Source: Labilithrix sp. (GTDB taxonomy: Bacteria > Myxococcota_A > Polyangia > Polyangiales > Polyangiaceae). From it: a DNA stretch of 64,000 nucleotides. The position numbers and the translations under genes are program-made. The stretch is taken from assembly GCA_019637175.1 (NCBI GenBank), contig JAHBWD010000045.1, positions 1-64,000 of the forward strand. The letters run 5' to 3'. This document shows, piece after piece, positions 44,101 through 52,841 of this stretch; the stretch's first letter is position 1; every line of letters starts with the position of its first letter. The notes beneath the pieces were generated by a model. It did not search any database, was not told the DNA's origin, and saw only the letters and a program-made list of their open reading frames with translations.

Positions 44101-46789
44101 GCTCTCCGGTACGTCGAGCGTCGCGCCCTCGCAAGGCAAGAGGGTGCAGGTCGTGCTCGACAAGGGGCGCTACAAGAACGGCGAGACCGCCAAGCTCCTC
44201 GTTCAGAGCCCGTTCGCAAAGGCGATCGCGCTCATGACGCTCGAGCAAGGCGGGATCGTCGCGCACACGTCGAAGCGGATCGAAGGTCCGAGCGCGACGT
44301 TCGACGTCCCGATCTCGTCGGCGAACGCGCCTTGGGTCCACGCCGCGGTCACGCTCCTCCCCGTCGGCGGCGGCGACGCCGACTACCGCGTCGGCGTCGT
44401 GCGCATCCCCGCCTCTTCCGACGACGCGCGCCTCGAGGTCAAGGTCGCGAGCGCCAAGAAGAGCTACGAGATCCGAGACGAAGCCGAGATCACCGTCGAG
44501 GTGAAGAAGGGCGGCGCGCCGGTGAAGAACGCCGACGTGACGCTCGCCGTGGTCGACGAGGGCGTCCTTCGAATGACCGCCTACCACCCGCGCGATCCGG
44601 TCTCCGCGCTCCGCCCGGGACGCGGGCTCGACTTCCTCGTCGGCGACAGCCGCGCGTCGATGCTGCGGCGCCGCGAGAAGGCGCACGTCGCCGGCGGCGG
44701 CGACAGCGAGGGCGAAGAGTCGCTCGACACACGAAAGAGCTTCGTCGAGACGGCCGCGTGGCTCCCGAGCCTCGTGACCGACGGCGAGGGCCGCGTGAAG
44801 GCCAAGGTGAAGCTCCCCGACAACCTCACCGAGTTTCGCATGACCGCCGTCGTCGTCGACGACGCCGGCGGCGGCGGGACGTCGGAGTCGAGCTTCGTCG
44901 TGAGCCGGCCGCTCCTGCTCGAGCCGATCATGCCGCGCTTCGCGCTCCAGGGCGATCGCTTCGAGGCGGCGGCGATGGTCCACAACGACACCGACGCGCC
45001 CGTCGCGGCGAAGGTGACGGTCGCGGGCGAGATCCGCGACGTCACGATCCCCGCGCGCGGCCGCCAGCGCATCTCCGTCTCGATGACCGCCGAGCGCTCG
45101 CGCAAGATGCGCTTCGCGCTCGAGACCTCCGGCGTGGTGCGCGACAAGGTCGAGATCCCGCTCCGCGTCGACGTCCCCGGGATCGACGAGCACCCGATGG
45201 TCTCGGGCGTCTTCGGCGACACGCAGGTGGTCGACCTCGCCATCCCTCCAGACGCCGTGTTCGAGGAAGGCGCGATGCTCTCGATCAAGACGGGATCGGC
45301 GCTCTACCCCGAGCTGGGGCAGCGCCTCTCGTACCTCCTCGACTATCCGCACGGCTGCGTGGAGCAGACGACGTCGAGCACGATCCCGCTCGTCGCCGCG
45401 CGCACCATCCTCCCGTGGACGGGAACGACGAGCCTCGACGACGACGAGCTCCGGCGACGCATCGAGGCGGGCGTCACGCGCCTCGCGACGATGCAGACCG
45501 CGGGCGGAGGCCTCGCGTACTGGCCGGGCGGCAGCGAGCCCAACGTCTACGGCTCGGCGTACGCGATGCGCGTGCTCGTGCGCGCGAAGGAGATGGGCAT
45601 CAGCCGGCCCGAGCTCATCGAAGGCGTCTCCAAATTCCTCCTCTCGCGCCTGCACGACGAAGCGTCGCCCGAGCTGTCGATGTCGATCGCGGAGGTGCTC
45701 GCGCAGGCCAAGGAGCTGCCGGAGAGCGCCGCCGACGGCCTCTACGACCGACGGGAGAAGCTCGACGCCTCCGGGCTCGCGAGCCTCGCGATCGCGCTCT
45801 CGTCGCTGCCGAAGCAAGACGATCGCGTGCGCGACGTGCTCGATCGCCTCGAGAGCGCGTTCGACGAGCAGGGCGCGTCGAAGATTCCCCACGACGCGCG
45901 CGACTGGCACTTCTGGGGCTCCAGCGATCGCGATCGCGCGCAGGCGATGATCGCCCTCACGCGGCTTCGACCGAGCTCGCGCGTCTTGCCGACGCTCGCG
46001 TCGCGCGTGTCGAAGGGGCTCGACCGCTGGTCGACGCAGAGCACCGCGTGGTCGCTGCTCGCGCTCGCCGACTTCATCGGCACACGCACCCCCGACGGAG
46101 GCGTCGACGTCAGCGTGAAGCTCGAGGGAAAGATCCTCGACACCTACGCGAAGCTCGGCGGCGACAACAAAGAGGTGCGCGTGCCGCTCGCGCAGATCGC
46201 GGGGAAGAAGATCACGCTGCTCTTGACCGGCGACGCGAAGACGCCGAGCGCCTTCGCGCTCGAGGCGCGCTACAAGAGGCCGCTCACGGGCGCCGGGACG
46301 AAGATCGCGCGTCGAGGTCCTTCGGGCGTCTCGATCCATCGCGCGTACAGCGACGCCGCGGGCAAGCGCATCGATCTCGACGCGGTGAAGCCGGGGCAGA
46401 TCGTGCGCGTCGCCGTCCGCGTCGATCTGCCGACGCTCGACGACTACCGCCTCGGCTACCTCGCGGTCACCGATCGGCTGCCCGCGGGGCTCGAGCCGCT
46501 CGACACGGACCTCGCGACGACGGGATCGATCGCCGATCTCGCGAAGGATCACCCCTTCTACGAAGGGCTCTCGGCGTACGGCAGGGCGGCTTCGCACGTC
46601 GACCTGCGCGACGACAAGGTGCAGCTCTACTTCGATCGCACCTACGGCGGTCGCGCGGTCTACGCGTCGTACCTCACGCGCGCGACGACGCCGGGGACGT
46701 TCACGCTGCCGCCGGCGATGGGTGAGCTGATGTACGAGGCCGGCAGCGAAGGCTACAGCGACGCGCAGCGCGTGACGGTGAAGCCTTGA
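41123..46789 (+). CDS. Bacterial alpha-2-macroglobulin (thioester type)
   Basis: The 1888-residue protein begins at the ATG at 41123 with GGAGAG upstream and a signal peptide ending near HGC (a weak lipobox). It has Big-like domains, MG domains (SVGMIVTDRGLYRPGSKMFVKGF), a bait-region-like stretch, the A2M core (VEAKLPDNLTEFRMTAVVVDD type segment, here VKLPDNLTEFRMTAV) and the thioester motif GCVEQ with Cys at about residue 1412 and Gln three residues later, then the alpha-helical thioester domain. Family knowledge: it traps proteases that breach the outer membrane, anchored in the periplasm. Its stop overlaps the pbpC start (TTGA), the same gene order as yfhM-pbpC in enterobacteria. Confidence 0.95.
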   Translation: MKRRAAMCALGGLVAIVAASHGCHRHAAPPLGLVVGSTGPVSFPPPEEGWSERLPLPAQTSDVTLKADAQLRVTEPKLDDKGHFETKGQAIRLWFSEPVVAIDEKTDTKKLPALQVTPSVVGRTVWTHGSEVEFRAERPFDPETTYAIALPELTAPNGKKLEGGFRATFKAEPIVEVAGKTIYYIPKPGRARVVTITPNDASKLGGAQEVLVVYDQPIDIGLASRLVSMKSTDANKTPIPVVVRHPERRAFEGQKIDPRLIVLARPRQKLRGGESFTVEAKSQNADDETESRDYGVAEPTTLVEVACGSGSGDCEAKGNVVRGSSSASLRVRFSNPLGLGYDGGRKHVKITPEPKNLYVSGWDELTISASFSPSTTYAIRAEGMRDEYGGAVPPVAITFESLPLSASATMPSGVSLLDEGATRSFPVTTRNVDKAELLLWPLPKGDAAAFAAARKATQAWTTPSGDPVVVAFSPAQKRDETVETSIDLGSKLERGRAYVAQVKVTQTSAGARAPAFPAGSEASRPSLAMIFAAGQNALSAHVHQAGDKAAVQVTRLASGEPVAGARVSIGSASATTDDMGTALLAAPRPSPGEEPILSVTSGDAELMLPLGSAGTIASRALFPDLAGAEDAPPPIESVGMIVTDRGLYRPGSKMFVKGFVRKAEGAGIRPIPGAKVRLRVVDPMNKDVHDEALVTSARGAIDREVAFDKRGHTGRFHVLLELDDGKHTVIADETVRVADFEAPRFKVDVEAVDASPSPTNVKAKVSARYLFGAAMGGARATWVIKKSKVPVKGGALADAGLSFARERDWYEDDDAPASEAQRPVTGEGVLAEDGTMTIDAVTGPLADGPTELLVEADVSDASYRHVAGQMRVVRDPHARHAGLRLSRRFGDGGQPLRVDLGVVDAAGNAVAGAKVSARLERLTWSRSAQRTESGAFVERWRYAGKTEAECSVTSAASPVSCDLPVPHGGSFRVIARVDGRDDAYTSYWAYGSWLSGTSSVAPSQGKRVQVVLDKGRYKNGETAKLLVQSPFAKAIALMTLEQGGIVAHTSKRIEGPSATFDVPISSANAPWVHAAVTLLPVGGGDADYRVGVVRIPASSDDARLEVKVASAKKSYEIRDEAEITVEVKKGGAPVKNADVTLAVVDEGVLRMTAYHPRDPVSALRPGRGLDFLVGDSRASMLRRREKAHVAGGGDSEGEESLDTRKSFVETAAWLPSLVTDGEGRVKAKVKLPDNLTEFRMTAVVVDDAGGGGTSESSFVVSRPLLLEPIMPRFALQGDRFEAAAMVHNDTDAPVAAKVTVAGEIRDVTIPARGRQRISVSMTAERSRKMRFALETSGVVRDKVEIPLRVDVPGIDEHPMVSGVFGDTQVVDLAIPPDAVFEEGAMLSIKTGSALYPELGQRLSYLLDYPHGCVEQTTSSTIPLVAARTILPWTGTTSLDDDELRRRIEAGVTRLATMQTAGGGLAYWPGGSEPNVYGSAYAMRVLVRAKEMGISRPELIEGVSKFLLSRLHDEASPELSMSIAEVLAQAKELPESAADGLYDRREKLDASGLASLAIALSSLPKQDDRVRDVLDRLESAFDEQGASKIPHDARDWHFWGSSDRDRAQAMIALTRLRPSSRVLPTLASRVSKGLDRWSTQSTAWSLLALADFIGTRTPDGGVDVSVKLEGKILDTYAKLGGDNKEVRVPLAQIAGKKITLLLTGDAKTPSAFALEARYKRPLTGAGTKIARRGPSGVSIHRAYSDAAGKRIDLDAVKPGQIVRVAVRVDLPTLDDYRLGYLAVTDRLPAGLEPLDTDLATTGSIADLAKDHPFYEGLSAYGRAASHVDLRDDKVQLYFDRTYGGRAVYASYLTRATTPGTFTLPPAMGELMYEAGSEGYSDAQRVTVKP

Positions 46790-49191
46790 AGAGATCGCGC
46801 AAGCGCGCCGTCGTCGCGTGCGCGGCCATCGCCCTCGCGTGGCTCGGCTGGCGAGGCCTCCGCGCGAGCGCCGGGGCGCCGTACGACGCGCTCGCCGACA
46901 GCTCGTGGACGGAGAGCACGCGCGTCCTCGCGCGCGACGGCCGCCTGCTCGGCGAGCGGCCGAGCCCCGAGGGGCTCCGCGGGCGAACGACGAAGCTCGG
47001 CGACGTGAGCCCGCGCCTCGTCGCCGCGACGATCGTCAGCGAAGATCGGCGCTTTCGCTCGCACGACGGGATCGATCGCCCGTCGCTCGTTCGCGCCTTC
47101 GCGAGCTGGGTGAGGCGCGGTCGCGTGATCTCCGGCGGGAGCACGATCACGCAGCAGCTCGTCAAGCGCCTCGATCACCAGGGCAGGTCGCGCCCGAAGA
47201 CGATCGCGAACAAGCTCCGCGAGATGGCGCGCGCGCAGAACCTCGAGGCGCGCGCCGACAAGGACACGCTCCTCGAGGCCTACTTCAACCACATCGACTA
47301 CGGCCATGGCTGGGTGGGCCCCGAGGCGGCGGCGCGCGGCTACTTCGGCGTCCCCGCGCGCGATCTCTCGCTGGCGCAGGCGGCGCTCCTCGCCGTCTTG
47401 CCGCGGGCGCCGAGCGCGCTCGATCCCTACCGGCACCGCGAGCGCGCGGTGATGCGGCAGCGCGCGCTGCTCGAGAGCATGCGGGCGCACGGCGACGTCT
47501 CGAAGGAAGATCTCGATCGCGCGCTCGGGGAAGAGCTCGTCTTGCGCGATCGCTCTTCGCCGGCGCTGATGGCGCCGCACCTCGTGCTCGCGAGCGCGAA
47601 GGCGATCCGACGCTCCTCGGCGCCGCGCGAGATCGCGACGACGATCGACTTCGATCTCCAGCGCGACGTCGAGGCGCTCGTGAAGTCGCACGCGCTCCGC
47701 CTCGCGCAGCGCGACGCGAGCACCGCGGCCGTCGTGATCGTCGACAACGCGACGGGCGACGTGCTCGCGCGCGTCGGCAGCGCCGACTGGGAGGACGCGA
47801 AGATCGCGGGCGCGGTCGATCTCGTTCGAGCGCGCCGCCAGCCGGGCTCGACCCTCAAGCCCTTCGTCTACGCGAAGGCGTTCGAGCGCGGCGTCTCGCC
47901 GATGGAGATGCTCGCCGACGTTCCCACCGACTACGGCGGATCGAGCGCGACGTGGTCGCCCGAGAACTTCGACGGCACGTTCGTGGGACCGGTATCGGCG
48001 CGCGAAGCGCTCGCGGGCAGCCTCAACGTGCCCGCGGTGCGCCTCGCCGGCGACCTCGGCGCGAAGGAGCTCGTCGCGACGCTGCGCGACGTGGGGCTCG
48101 CGCTTCCCGAAGGTCACGAGCGCTACGGGCTCTCGATCGCGCTCGGGAGCGGCGAGGCCACGCCGCTCGAGCTCGCGGAGGCGTACGTCACGCTCGCGCG
48201 CGGCGGCGAGCACGTCGCGCTTCGCACGCTGTCGACCGATCCTGCGGCGACGCCGCGCGCGGTGCTCGATCCGAGCGCGGTCGCGGCGGTCGCCGACGCG
48301 CTCGCCGATCCGATCGCGCGCGTGCGAGGCCTGCGAACACGCGGCCCCTTCGATCTCGGCTTCCCCGTCGCGGTGAAGACCGGCACGAGCACCGCGTTCC
48401 GCGACGCGTGGACCGCGGGCTTCACGCGCGAGCGCACGGTCGTGGTGTGGGTGGGCAACGCGACCGGCGCGGCGACGAACAGGCTCACCGGCGCGGTCGG
48501 CGCCGGCCCGCTCTTCGCCGACGCGATGAAGCGCGCGATGAGCGCGCTGCCAGCCGGCGCGTCACGCGCGCCGCTCTATGCGCCCGGCTTGCTCGACGAG
48601 GTCGAGGTCTGTCCGCTCTCGGGCCAGAGGTCCGGCCCTGCGTGCACCGATCACGTGCGGCGCATGTTCCCGCACGGACGCGCTCCGAATCACGCGTGCG
48701 CGATCCATCAGCTCGCCTCACCGCGTGAAGCTGCGGGGAGAGAGCCGAGGTGGCGCTGCGACGCCGGCGGCGCGCAGCGGATCGTCGTCCTCCCGGCGCC
48801 CTACCGCGGGTGGCTCGCCGAGCGGCCGCTGGGCGCGCCCGGCGCCGACGTCGGCGGGCTCCCGTGGCTGCTCGCGTCGAGCGTCCCCGGCTGCGCCGCG
48901 CCGATCGCAGAGGAGCCCCGCGTCGTGATCTCCGCGCCGCGCGACGGCAGCGTCCTCGAGGCCGATCGTCACGGACGATCGCACGACGCGGTCGACGTCG
49001 CCGCGGAGACGCGCGGCCTCGCGCCCGACGCGACGCTCGAGGTCGTCGTCGACGGCAAGGTAGCGATGGCGCTCCCCTCTCCCTATCGCGGCCGCGTCGC
49101 CGTCGGGCGCGGCGATCACCTCGTCGAGGTTCGCCCGCGCGACGCGCGAATCGCGGCGATTGTGGGCCGAGCGCAGATCAGCGTGCGATAG
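46786..49191 (+). CDS. pbpC: Penicillin-binding protein 1C
   Basis: The 801-residue protein uses a TTG start overlapping the alpha-2-macroglobulin stop. After a membrane anchor (VVACAAIALAWLGW) comes a GT51 transglycosylase domain with catalytic Glu86 in SEDRRFRSHDGID and GGSTITQQLVK. The transpeptidase domain follows with Ser355 in STLK, SLN and the KTGTS motif near residue 531. The C-terminal about 120 residues form the BiPBP_C domain typical of PBP1C. Family knowledge: it repairs or makes peptidoglycan, and is paired with A2M so that the wall can be mended where attackers' proteases are trapped. TTG and overlap suggest modest, coupled expression. Confidence 0.95.
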   Translation: MKRSRKRAVVACAAIALAWLGWRGLRASAGAPYDALADSSWTESTRVLARDGRLLGERPSPEGLRGRTTKLGDVSPRLVAATIVSEDRRFRSHDGIDRPSLVRAFASWVRRGRVISGGSTITQQLVKRLDHQGRSRPKTIANKLREMARAQNLEARADKDTLLEAYFNHIDYGHGWVGPEAAARGYFGVPARDLSLAQAALLAVLPRAPSALDPYRHRERAVMRQRALLESMRAHGDVSKEDLDRALGEELVLRDRSSPALMAPHLVLASAKAIRRSSAPREIATTIDFDLQRDVEALVKSHALRLAQRDASTAAVVIVDNATGDVLARVGSADWEDAKIAGAVDLVRARRQPGSTLKPFVYAKAFERGVSPMEMLADVPTDYGGSSATWSPENFDGTFVGPVSAREALAGSLNVPAVRLAGDLGAKELVATLRDVGLALPEGHERYGLSIALGSGEATPLELAEAYVTLARGGEHVALRTLSTDPAATPRAVLDPSAVAAVADALADPIARVRGLRTRGPFDLGFPVAVKTGTSTAFRDAWTAGFTRERTVVVWVGNATGAATNRLTGAVGAGPLFADAMKRAMSALPAGASRAPLYAPGLLDEVEVCPLSGQRSGPACTDHVRRMFPHGRAPNHACAIHQLASPREAAGREPRWRCDAGGAQRIVVLPAPYRGWLAERPLGAPGADVGGLPWLLASSVPGCAAPIAEEPRVVISAPRDGSVLEADRHGRSHDAVDVAAETRGLAPDATLEVVVDGKVAMALPSPYRGRVAVGRGDHLVEVRPRDARIAAIVGRAQISVR

Positions 49192-49204
49192 ATTCATCGA
49201 CGGG

Positions 49205-50653
49205 ATGAAGAAGTCGCTCCCCGATCCCGGGCTCGAGCTGCCGATCGCGTTCGTGCCCTGCTCGAACGGCGAGTACGCACCGGCGGCGCCCACCGAGCGC
49301 GATCGCAAGGCGATCGAGATCTTCGCGCGCGCCGCCGAGGAGAACGCGAAGCACACGGGCGTGTCTCGACGCGACTTCGTGCGCTCGGCGTGCGGGCTCG
49401 CGACGGCGCTCGGCGTGATGAACCTCGTGTACGGCTGCCAGCGCGAAGGCGACGGCAACGGCCTCGGCGGCGGCTGGCCGAGCTACGACGTCGATCGCGA
49501 CGCCATGCTCGATCCCGCGCGCGCGTGCGAGAAGCTCGGCGGCGACGAGTTCGTCTTCGACGTGCAGACGCATCACGTCGATCCCAGCGGCGCGTGGCGA
49601 GCGAAGGATCCCAACGCGGCGATCGCCATCGGCACGTTTCCGCAAGCCGCGTGCGGCGAAGACGATCGGCTGACGTGCCTCGGCACGAAGCGCTTCATCC
49701 GCGAGATCTTCGTCAAGAGCGACACGGCGGTCGCGTGCCTCACGGGCCTGCCCTCGGCGCCCGAGGTGGATTCGCTCCCGATGGAGGCGCGCGCCGCCAC
49801 CCGCCGCATCGTCGAGCGACTCTCGGGTTCGCCTCGCCTCCTCATCCACGCGAACGTGCGCCCCGAGGTCGGACCTCGTGAGCTCGACGCGATGAGCCTC
49901 GCGCACGAGCGCTACGCCAACGCCGGGTGGAAGGTCTATCCGGGCGTCGCGTGGCGCTTCGACGACGAGAAGATCGCCGTCCCCTTCCTCGAGCGCGCGC
50001 GCGCCATCGGCGTGAAGGTCGTCTGCGCGCACCGCGGGATCCAGAACGACACCGCGCTCTACGGCGATCTCTCCTCGCCCCGCGAGATGATCAAGATGGC
50101 CAAGCAGTACCCCGATCTCTCGATGCTCGTCTATCACTCGGGCTTCGAGGGCGCGATCACCGAGGGTCCCTACGATCCGGTGAACCCGCGCGGCATCGAT
50201 CGGATGGTCAAGGGCCTCGAAGAATTTCCGACCGACAACGTCTACGCCGAGCTCGGCGCGACGTTCCGCGCGCTGATGACGCGCCCGCTCGAGCTCGCGC
50301 ACGCGCTGGGCAAGCTGCTCAAGAGCGTCGGCGAAGATCGGATCTTGTGGGGCACCGACTGCATCTGGTTCGGCTCACCCGCGGAGCAGCTCGCCGCGTT
50401 CCGCGCGTTCCAGATCCCGGAAGAGCTCCAAGAGAAGCACGGCTACCCCGCGCTAACGCCCGCCATCAAGGCCAAGATCCTCGGCCTCAACGCGGCGAAG
50501 GTCTACGGCGTCGACCCCGGCGCCGTCCGCTGCGCGATCGAGGACGACGACATCGCCAAGATCAAGGAGGCGAAGATCGACGACGGATGGCCGCTCGGCG
50601 GCTACGGGCCGAAGACGCGCCGAGAGCTCTTCGAGATGTTTCGCCGGGGCTGA
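49205..50653 (+). CDS. Tat-exported amidohydrolase-2 family protein
   Basis: The 482-residue protein has a twin-arginine motif (GVSRRDFVRSACG) starting near residue 52, preceded by an unusually long hydrophilic segment of about 50 residues, then the TIM-barrel amidohydrolase-2 domain. Likely metal ligands are VQTHHVD, VCAHRG, VYHSGFEG and LWGTDCIWFG (the late Asp). Family knowledge: decarboxylases and lactonases of this family are metal-dependent. The substrate is unknown. An Arg-Arg motif this far from the start may mean that the real start is later, or that the N-terminal piece is functional. It follows pbpC after 13 nt. Confidence 0.85.
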   Translation: MKKSLPDPGLELPIAFVPCSNGEYAPAAPTERDRKAIEIFARAAEENAKHTGVSRRDFVRSACGLATALGVMNLVYGCQREGDGNGLGGGWPSYDVDRDAMLDPARACEKLGGDEFVFDVQTHHVDPSGAWRAKDPNAAIAIGTFPQAACGEDDRLTCLGTKRFIREIFVKSDTAVACLTGLPSAPEVDSLPMEARAATRRIVERLSGSPRLLIHANVRPEVGPRELDAMSLAHERYANAGWKVYPGVAWRFDDEKIAVPFLERARAIGVKVVCAHRGIQNDTALYGDLSSPREMIKMAKQYPDLSMLVYHSGFEGAITEGPYDPVNPRGIDRMVKGLEEFPTDNVYAELGATFRALMTRPLELAHALGKLLKSVGEDRILWGTDCIWFGSPAEQLAAFRAFQIPEELQEKHGYPALTPAIKAKILGLNAAKVYGVDPGAVRCAIEDDDIAKIKEAKIDDGWPLGGYGPKTRRELFEMFRRG

Positions 50654-50661
50654 ACACGTCC

Positions 50662-50667
50662 TAGGCT
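50662..50667 (+). promoter_or_regulatory. TAGGCT -10-like hexamer, 7 nt before the start at 50675
   Basis: TAGGCT sits at -13 to -8 of the ATG. There is no ribosome site between it and the start. It begins 9 nt after the amidohydrolase stop. Confidence 0.5.
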
Positions 50668-50674
50668 CACGGCC

Positions 50675-51148
50675 ATGTCCCGGATCGAGCGCGCCGTCAT
50701 CGAGCCCGTCGGCTCCGATCTCGTCGCGCTCGCCCAGTGTCACGCGCTCGACGCGACCATCTTCCCCCACACGAGCTTGCCGCCGGTGTTCGCGAGCGAT
50801 CCGCTCGCGCCCGCGATCTGGATCGCGCGCGTCGAGGCAGGAGGGCCGGTGGTCGGCTTCGTCGGAACGCGCGCGCAGCAAGACGTGCTCGAGATCGTCG
50901 GCCTCGCCGTCGATCCCGCGCACCGACGCGCGGGCATCGGTCGCGCGCTCGTCCGCGCGGCCGCTCGGTCGGCGCGCGCGCGCGGCCTCGATCGCATCGC
51001 CCTCCACGTCTCGACGGGGAACCAAGCGGCGATCGAGCTCTACACGCGCGAGGGCTTCCGCAAGGCGGAGCTCTTGCCCGGCTTCTACGCGTCGCGCCGC
51101 TTCCCCGACGAAGGGAACGCCTACGTCATGATCCGTGAGATCGACTGA
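50675..51148 (+). CDS. GNAT family N-acetyltransferase (RimI-like)
   Basis: The 157-residue protein is a single GNAT domain: VGLAVDPAHRRAGIGRALVRAA holds the acetyl-CoA loop (RRAGIG) and ALHVSTGNQAAIELYTREGFRKAELLPGFY the following core, which is typical of RimI-type protein or small-molecule acetyltransferases. It is cytoplasmic; the acceptor is unknown. It converges on the Zn-ribbon-like gene. A -10-like hexamer supports this start. Confidence 0.88.
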   Translation: MSRIERAVIEPVGSDLVALAQCHALDATIFPHTSLPPVFASDPLAPAIWIARVEAGGPVVGFVGTRAQQDVLEIVGLAVDPAHRRAGIGRALVRAAARSARARGLDRIALHVSTGNQAAIELYTREGFRKAELLPGFYASRRFPDEGNAYVMIREID

Positions 51149-51167
51149 GGAGCCGTCAGCGCGCCGC

Positions 51168-51452
51168 TCAGTGCCACGCCGACGCGGTGCGGACGGGCTG
51201 GTTCGTCTCGTCGTGCTCCTTCACGAGCGCGAGGCTCTTCGGCATGCACTTGACGCAGCTCGGGAACACGGAGCCGTGATCGCAGGTGATCGTGGTCGCC
51301 GTCGCCGGCGCCTCGAAGTCTTCTTCGTCGAGGTGCTTGCCGCAGGCGATGCAGTGGATGTGCCCGTGCCCGCTCGGCGCCGCCTGCGCGGGGCGCGGGC
51401 CTCCGGCGAGGGCCTTCTTCTCACGTTTGGTCAGCTTCGGCTTTCGCTTCAT
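51168..51452 (-). CDS. Small Cys/His-rich (zinc-ribbon-like) protein
   Basis: The 94-residue protein has a basic N-terminus (MKRKPKLTKREKKALAGG) and a putative metal site made of HIHCIACGK and, 26 residues on, TCDHGSVFPSCVKC. The CxxC pairs are consistent with a zinc ribbon. No family is recognised with certainty. It starts inside the 3' end of the membrane protein gene upstream on the same strand (32-nt overlap), so it is probably cotranscribed and translationally linked. Confidence 0.7.
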   Translation of the reverse strand: MKRKPKLTKREKKALAGGPRPAQAAPSGHGHIHCIACGKHLDEEDFEAPATATTITCDHGSVFPSCVKCMPKSLALVKEHDETNQPVRTASAWH

Positions 51453-52674
51453 GGGGGAGCGCCCAGCATAGAGCCATCTCGACGAATCTGAACGTCACGA
51501 TCGCGACGGCGAGGAAGGAAAGCGCGCCCCGCGCCAAGAGGAGCTCGGGCACGGGCACGTGGCCCGCGGTGGTGACCGCGACGACGCCGGCCCAACCCCC
51601 TGCGAGCAGCGCGGGCGCGGCCGCCGCGCAGACGACGAAGACGTGCCCCGCGGTCCGCGCGCGCCGCACCGCCGCGACGCCCCCGACCGCGAGGCCCACG
51701 CCGACGAGCGACGCCGCGGCGAGCATCGCCGTCGGATGAAGGCCCCAGTAGCGGATCGAGAGCGAAGGGATGAAGAACAGGATCGTGAACGCGCGCAGCG
51801 ACGCGACGCACGCGGTCATGCTCGGCGAAGGCGCGGCGCCGCCGGGCGCGAGGCGGTCGACGCGCGACGACGCGACCGACGCGCCCGCCGCCACGACGAG
51901 CGCGACCGCGAGGCCGCGCGCGTATGACGGGAGATGCGCGAGGTTGTAGAGGAGGAACGCGTCGTAGATCGCGAGGACGATCCACGCGATCGCGCCCGCG
52001 CCCGCGAGGAACGAGAGGAGCCCGAGGACGCCGTGAGGGCCGCTCGGCGCGGACGCATCGGCGTGCGGCTCGCGTCGCGCGAGCCACGCCACGTAGAACG
52101 GAACCGTGACCGCCGCGAGGGCTCGCAGGAACAGATCGTCGCGCGTCCACGGATTCGGGAGCGACAGCTCGACGAGCGAGAACGTGAAGGAGAACGAGAT
52201 CGACGCGAGCACGAGGAGCGGGAGCCGGCAGAGCGAGCGATACGTCTCGACGCCGAGCAGGCGCGCGACCGCGAGGTACGCGAAGAGCGTGAAGGGCAGC
52301 TCGAGGAACGCCTGGACGCGGAGGACCGACGGCGAGAGCCACGTCACGTCGACGTGCGCCGCGACGAAGCGGACGAGCGCGCCGAGCGAGCCGCTCTTCG
52401 CGACGTGAAACCAGCCGGGCGAGATGTATTGCGCGACGAACCGACTGCTGCCTCCGTGCGCGCCCAGCACGTACGCGCCGAAGAGCACCTGGTTGACGAA
52501 GAGCAGCAGGCACACGACGAGGAGCTGCGTCAGCGGATGAAGCGCCACGTGCCACCACGCGCGATCCTTCGCCGCCGGCCGCGCCGCGCCTCTCGATCGG
52601 AGCCATGCGCCGGCGGCGAACGCCAGCACGGTGGAGATCGTCACGGTCGCCTCGAACGCCGTCGCCCGGTTCAT
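51421..52674 (-). CDS. Multi-pass membrane protein of unknown function
   Basis: The 417-residue protein has roughly ten hydrophobic segments and no soluble domain (for example LLVVCLLLFVNQVLFGAYVLG, LPLLVLASISFSFTF, GGWAGVVAVTTAGHV). I recognise no transporter signature. The end overlaps the start of the Zn-ribbon-like gene by 32 nt. The start is supported by TACCTT 6 nt upstream. A polytopic integral inner-membrane protein is the safe description. Confidence 0.75.
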   Translation of the reverse strand: MNRATAFEATVTISTVLAFAAGAWLRSRGAARPAAKDRAWWHVALHPLTQLLVVCLLLFVNQVLFGAYVLGAHGGSSRFVAQYISPGWFHVAKSGSLGALVRFVAAHVDVTWLSPSVLRVQAFLELPFTLFAYLAVARLLGVETYRSLCRLPLLVLASISFSFTFSLVELSLPNPWTRDDLFLRALAAVTVPFYVAWLARREPHADASAPSGPHGVLGLLSFLAGAGAIAWIVLAIYDAFLLYNLAHLPSYARGLAVALVVAAGASVASSRVDRLAPGGAAPSPSMTACVASLRAFTILFFIPSLSIRYWGLHPTAMLAAASLVGVGLAVGGVAAVRRARTAGHVFVVCAAAAPALLAGGWAGVVAVTTAGHVPVPELLLARGALSFLAVAIVTFRFVEMALCWALPHEAKAEADQT

Positions 52675-52680
52675 GAACGG

Positions 52681-52686
52681 AAGGTA
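52681..52686 (-). promoter_or_regulatory. TACCTT -10-like hexamer, 6 nt before the start at 52674
   Basis: TACCTT occupies -12 to -7 of the ATG on the minus strand, the leaderless spacing. Confidence 0.5.
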
Positions 52687-52841
52687 CGAACGGCGCCCGC
52701 CCGAAACTCCGCCGCTCGACGCCGACTTGCGACCGTTCGCTCGGAAGCTCGGATCGCGCTTTGTCCATGAACGACGGGCTACGTCACCCGATCGGATGGT
52801 TGACGAGGTAGGTGTCGTGCCTCACGCTTGTCGTTCGGACA

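Noticed and set aside
41120-46597. Very long minus-strand open frame (over 1800 codons) opposite the alpha-2-macroglobulin gene
   Set aside because: It is Arg/Ala/Asp-rich, has no domain, and lies exactly antisense to a gene with clear motifs; such frames are expected in DNA with strong G/C third-position bias.
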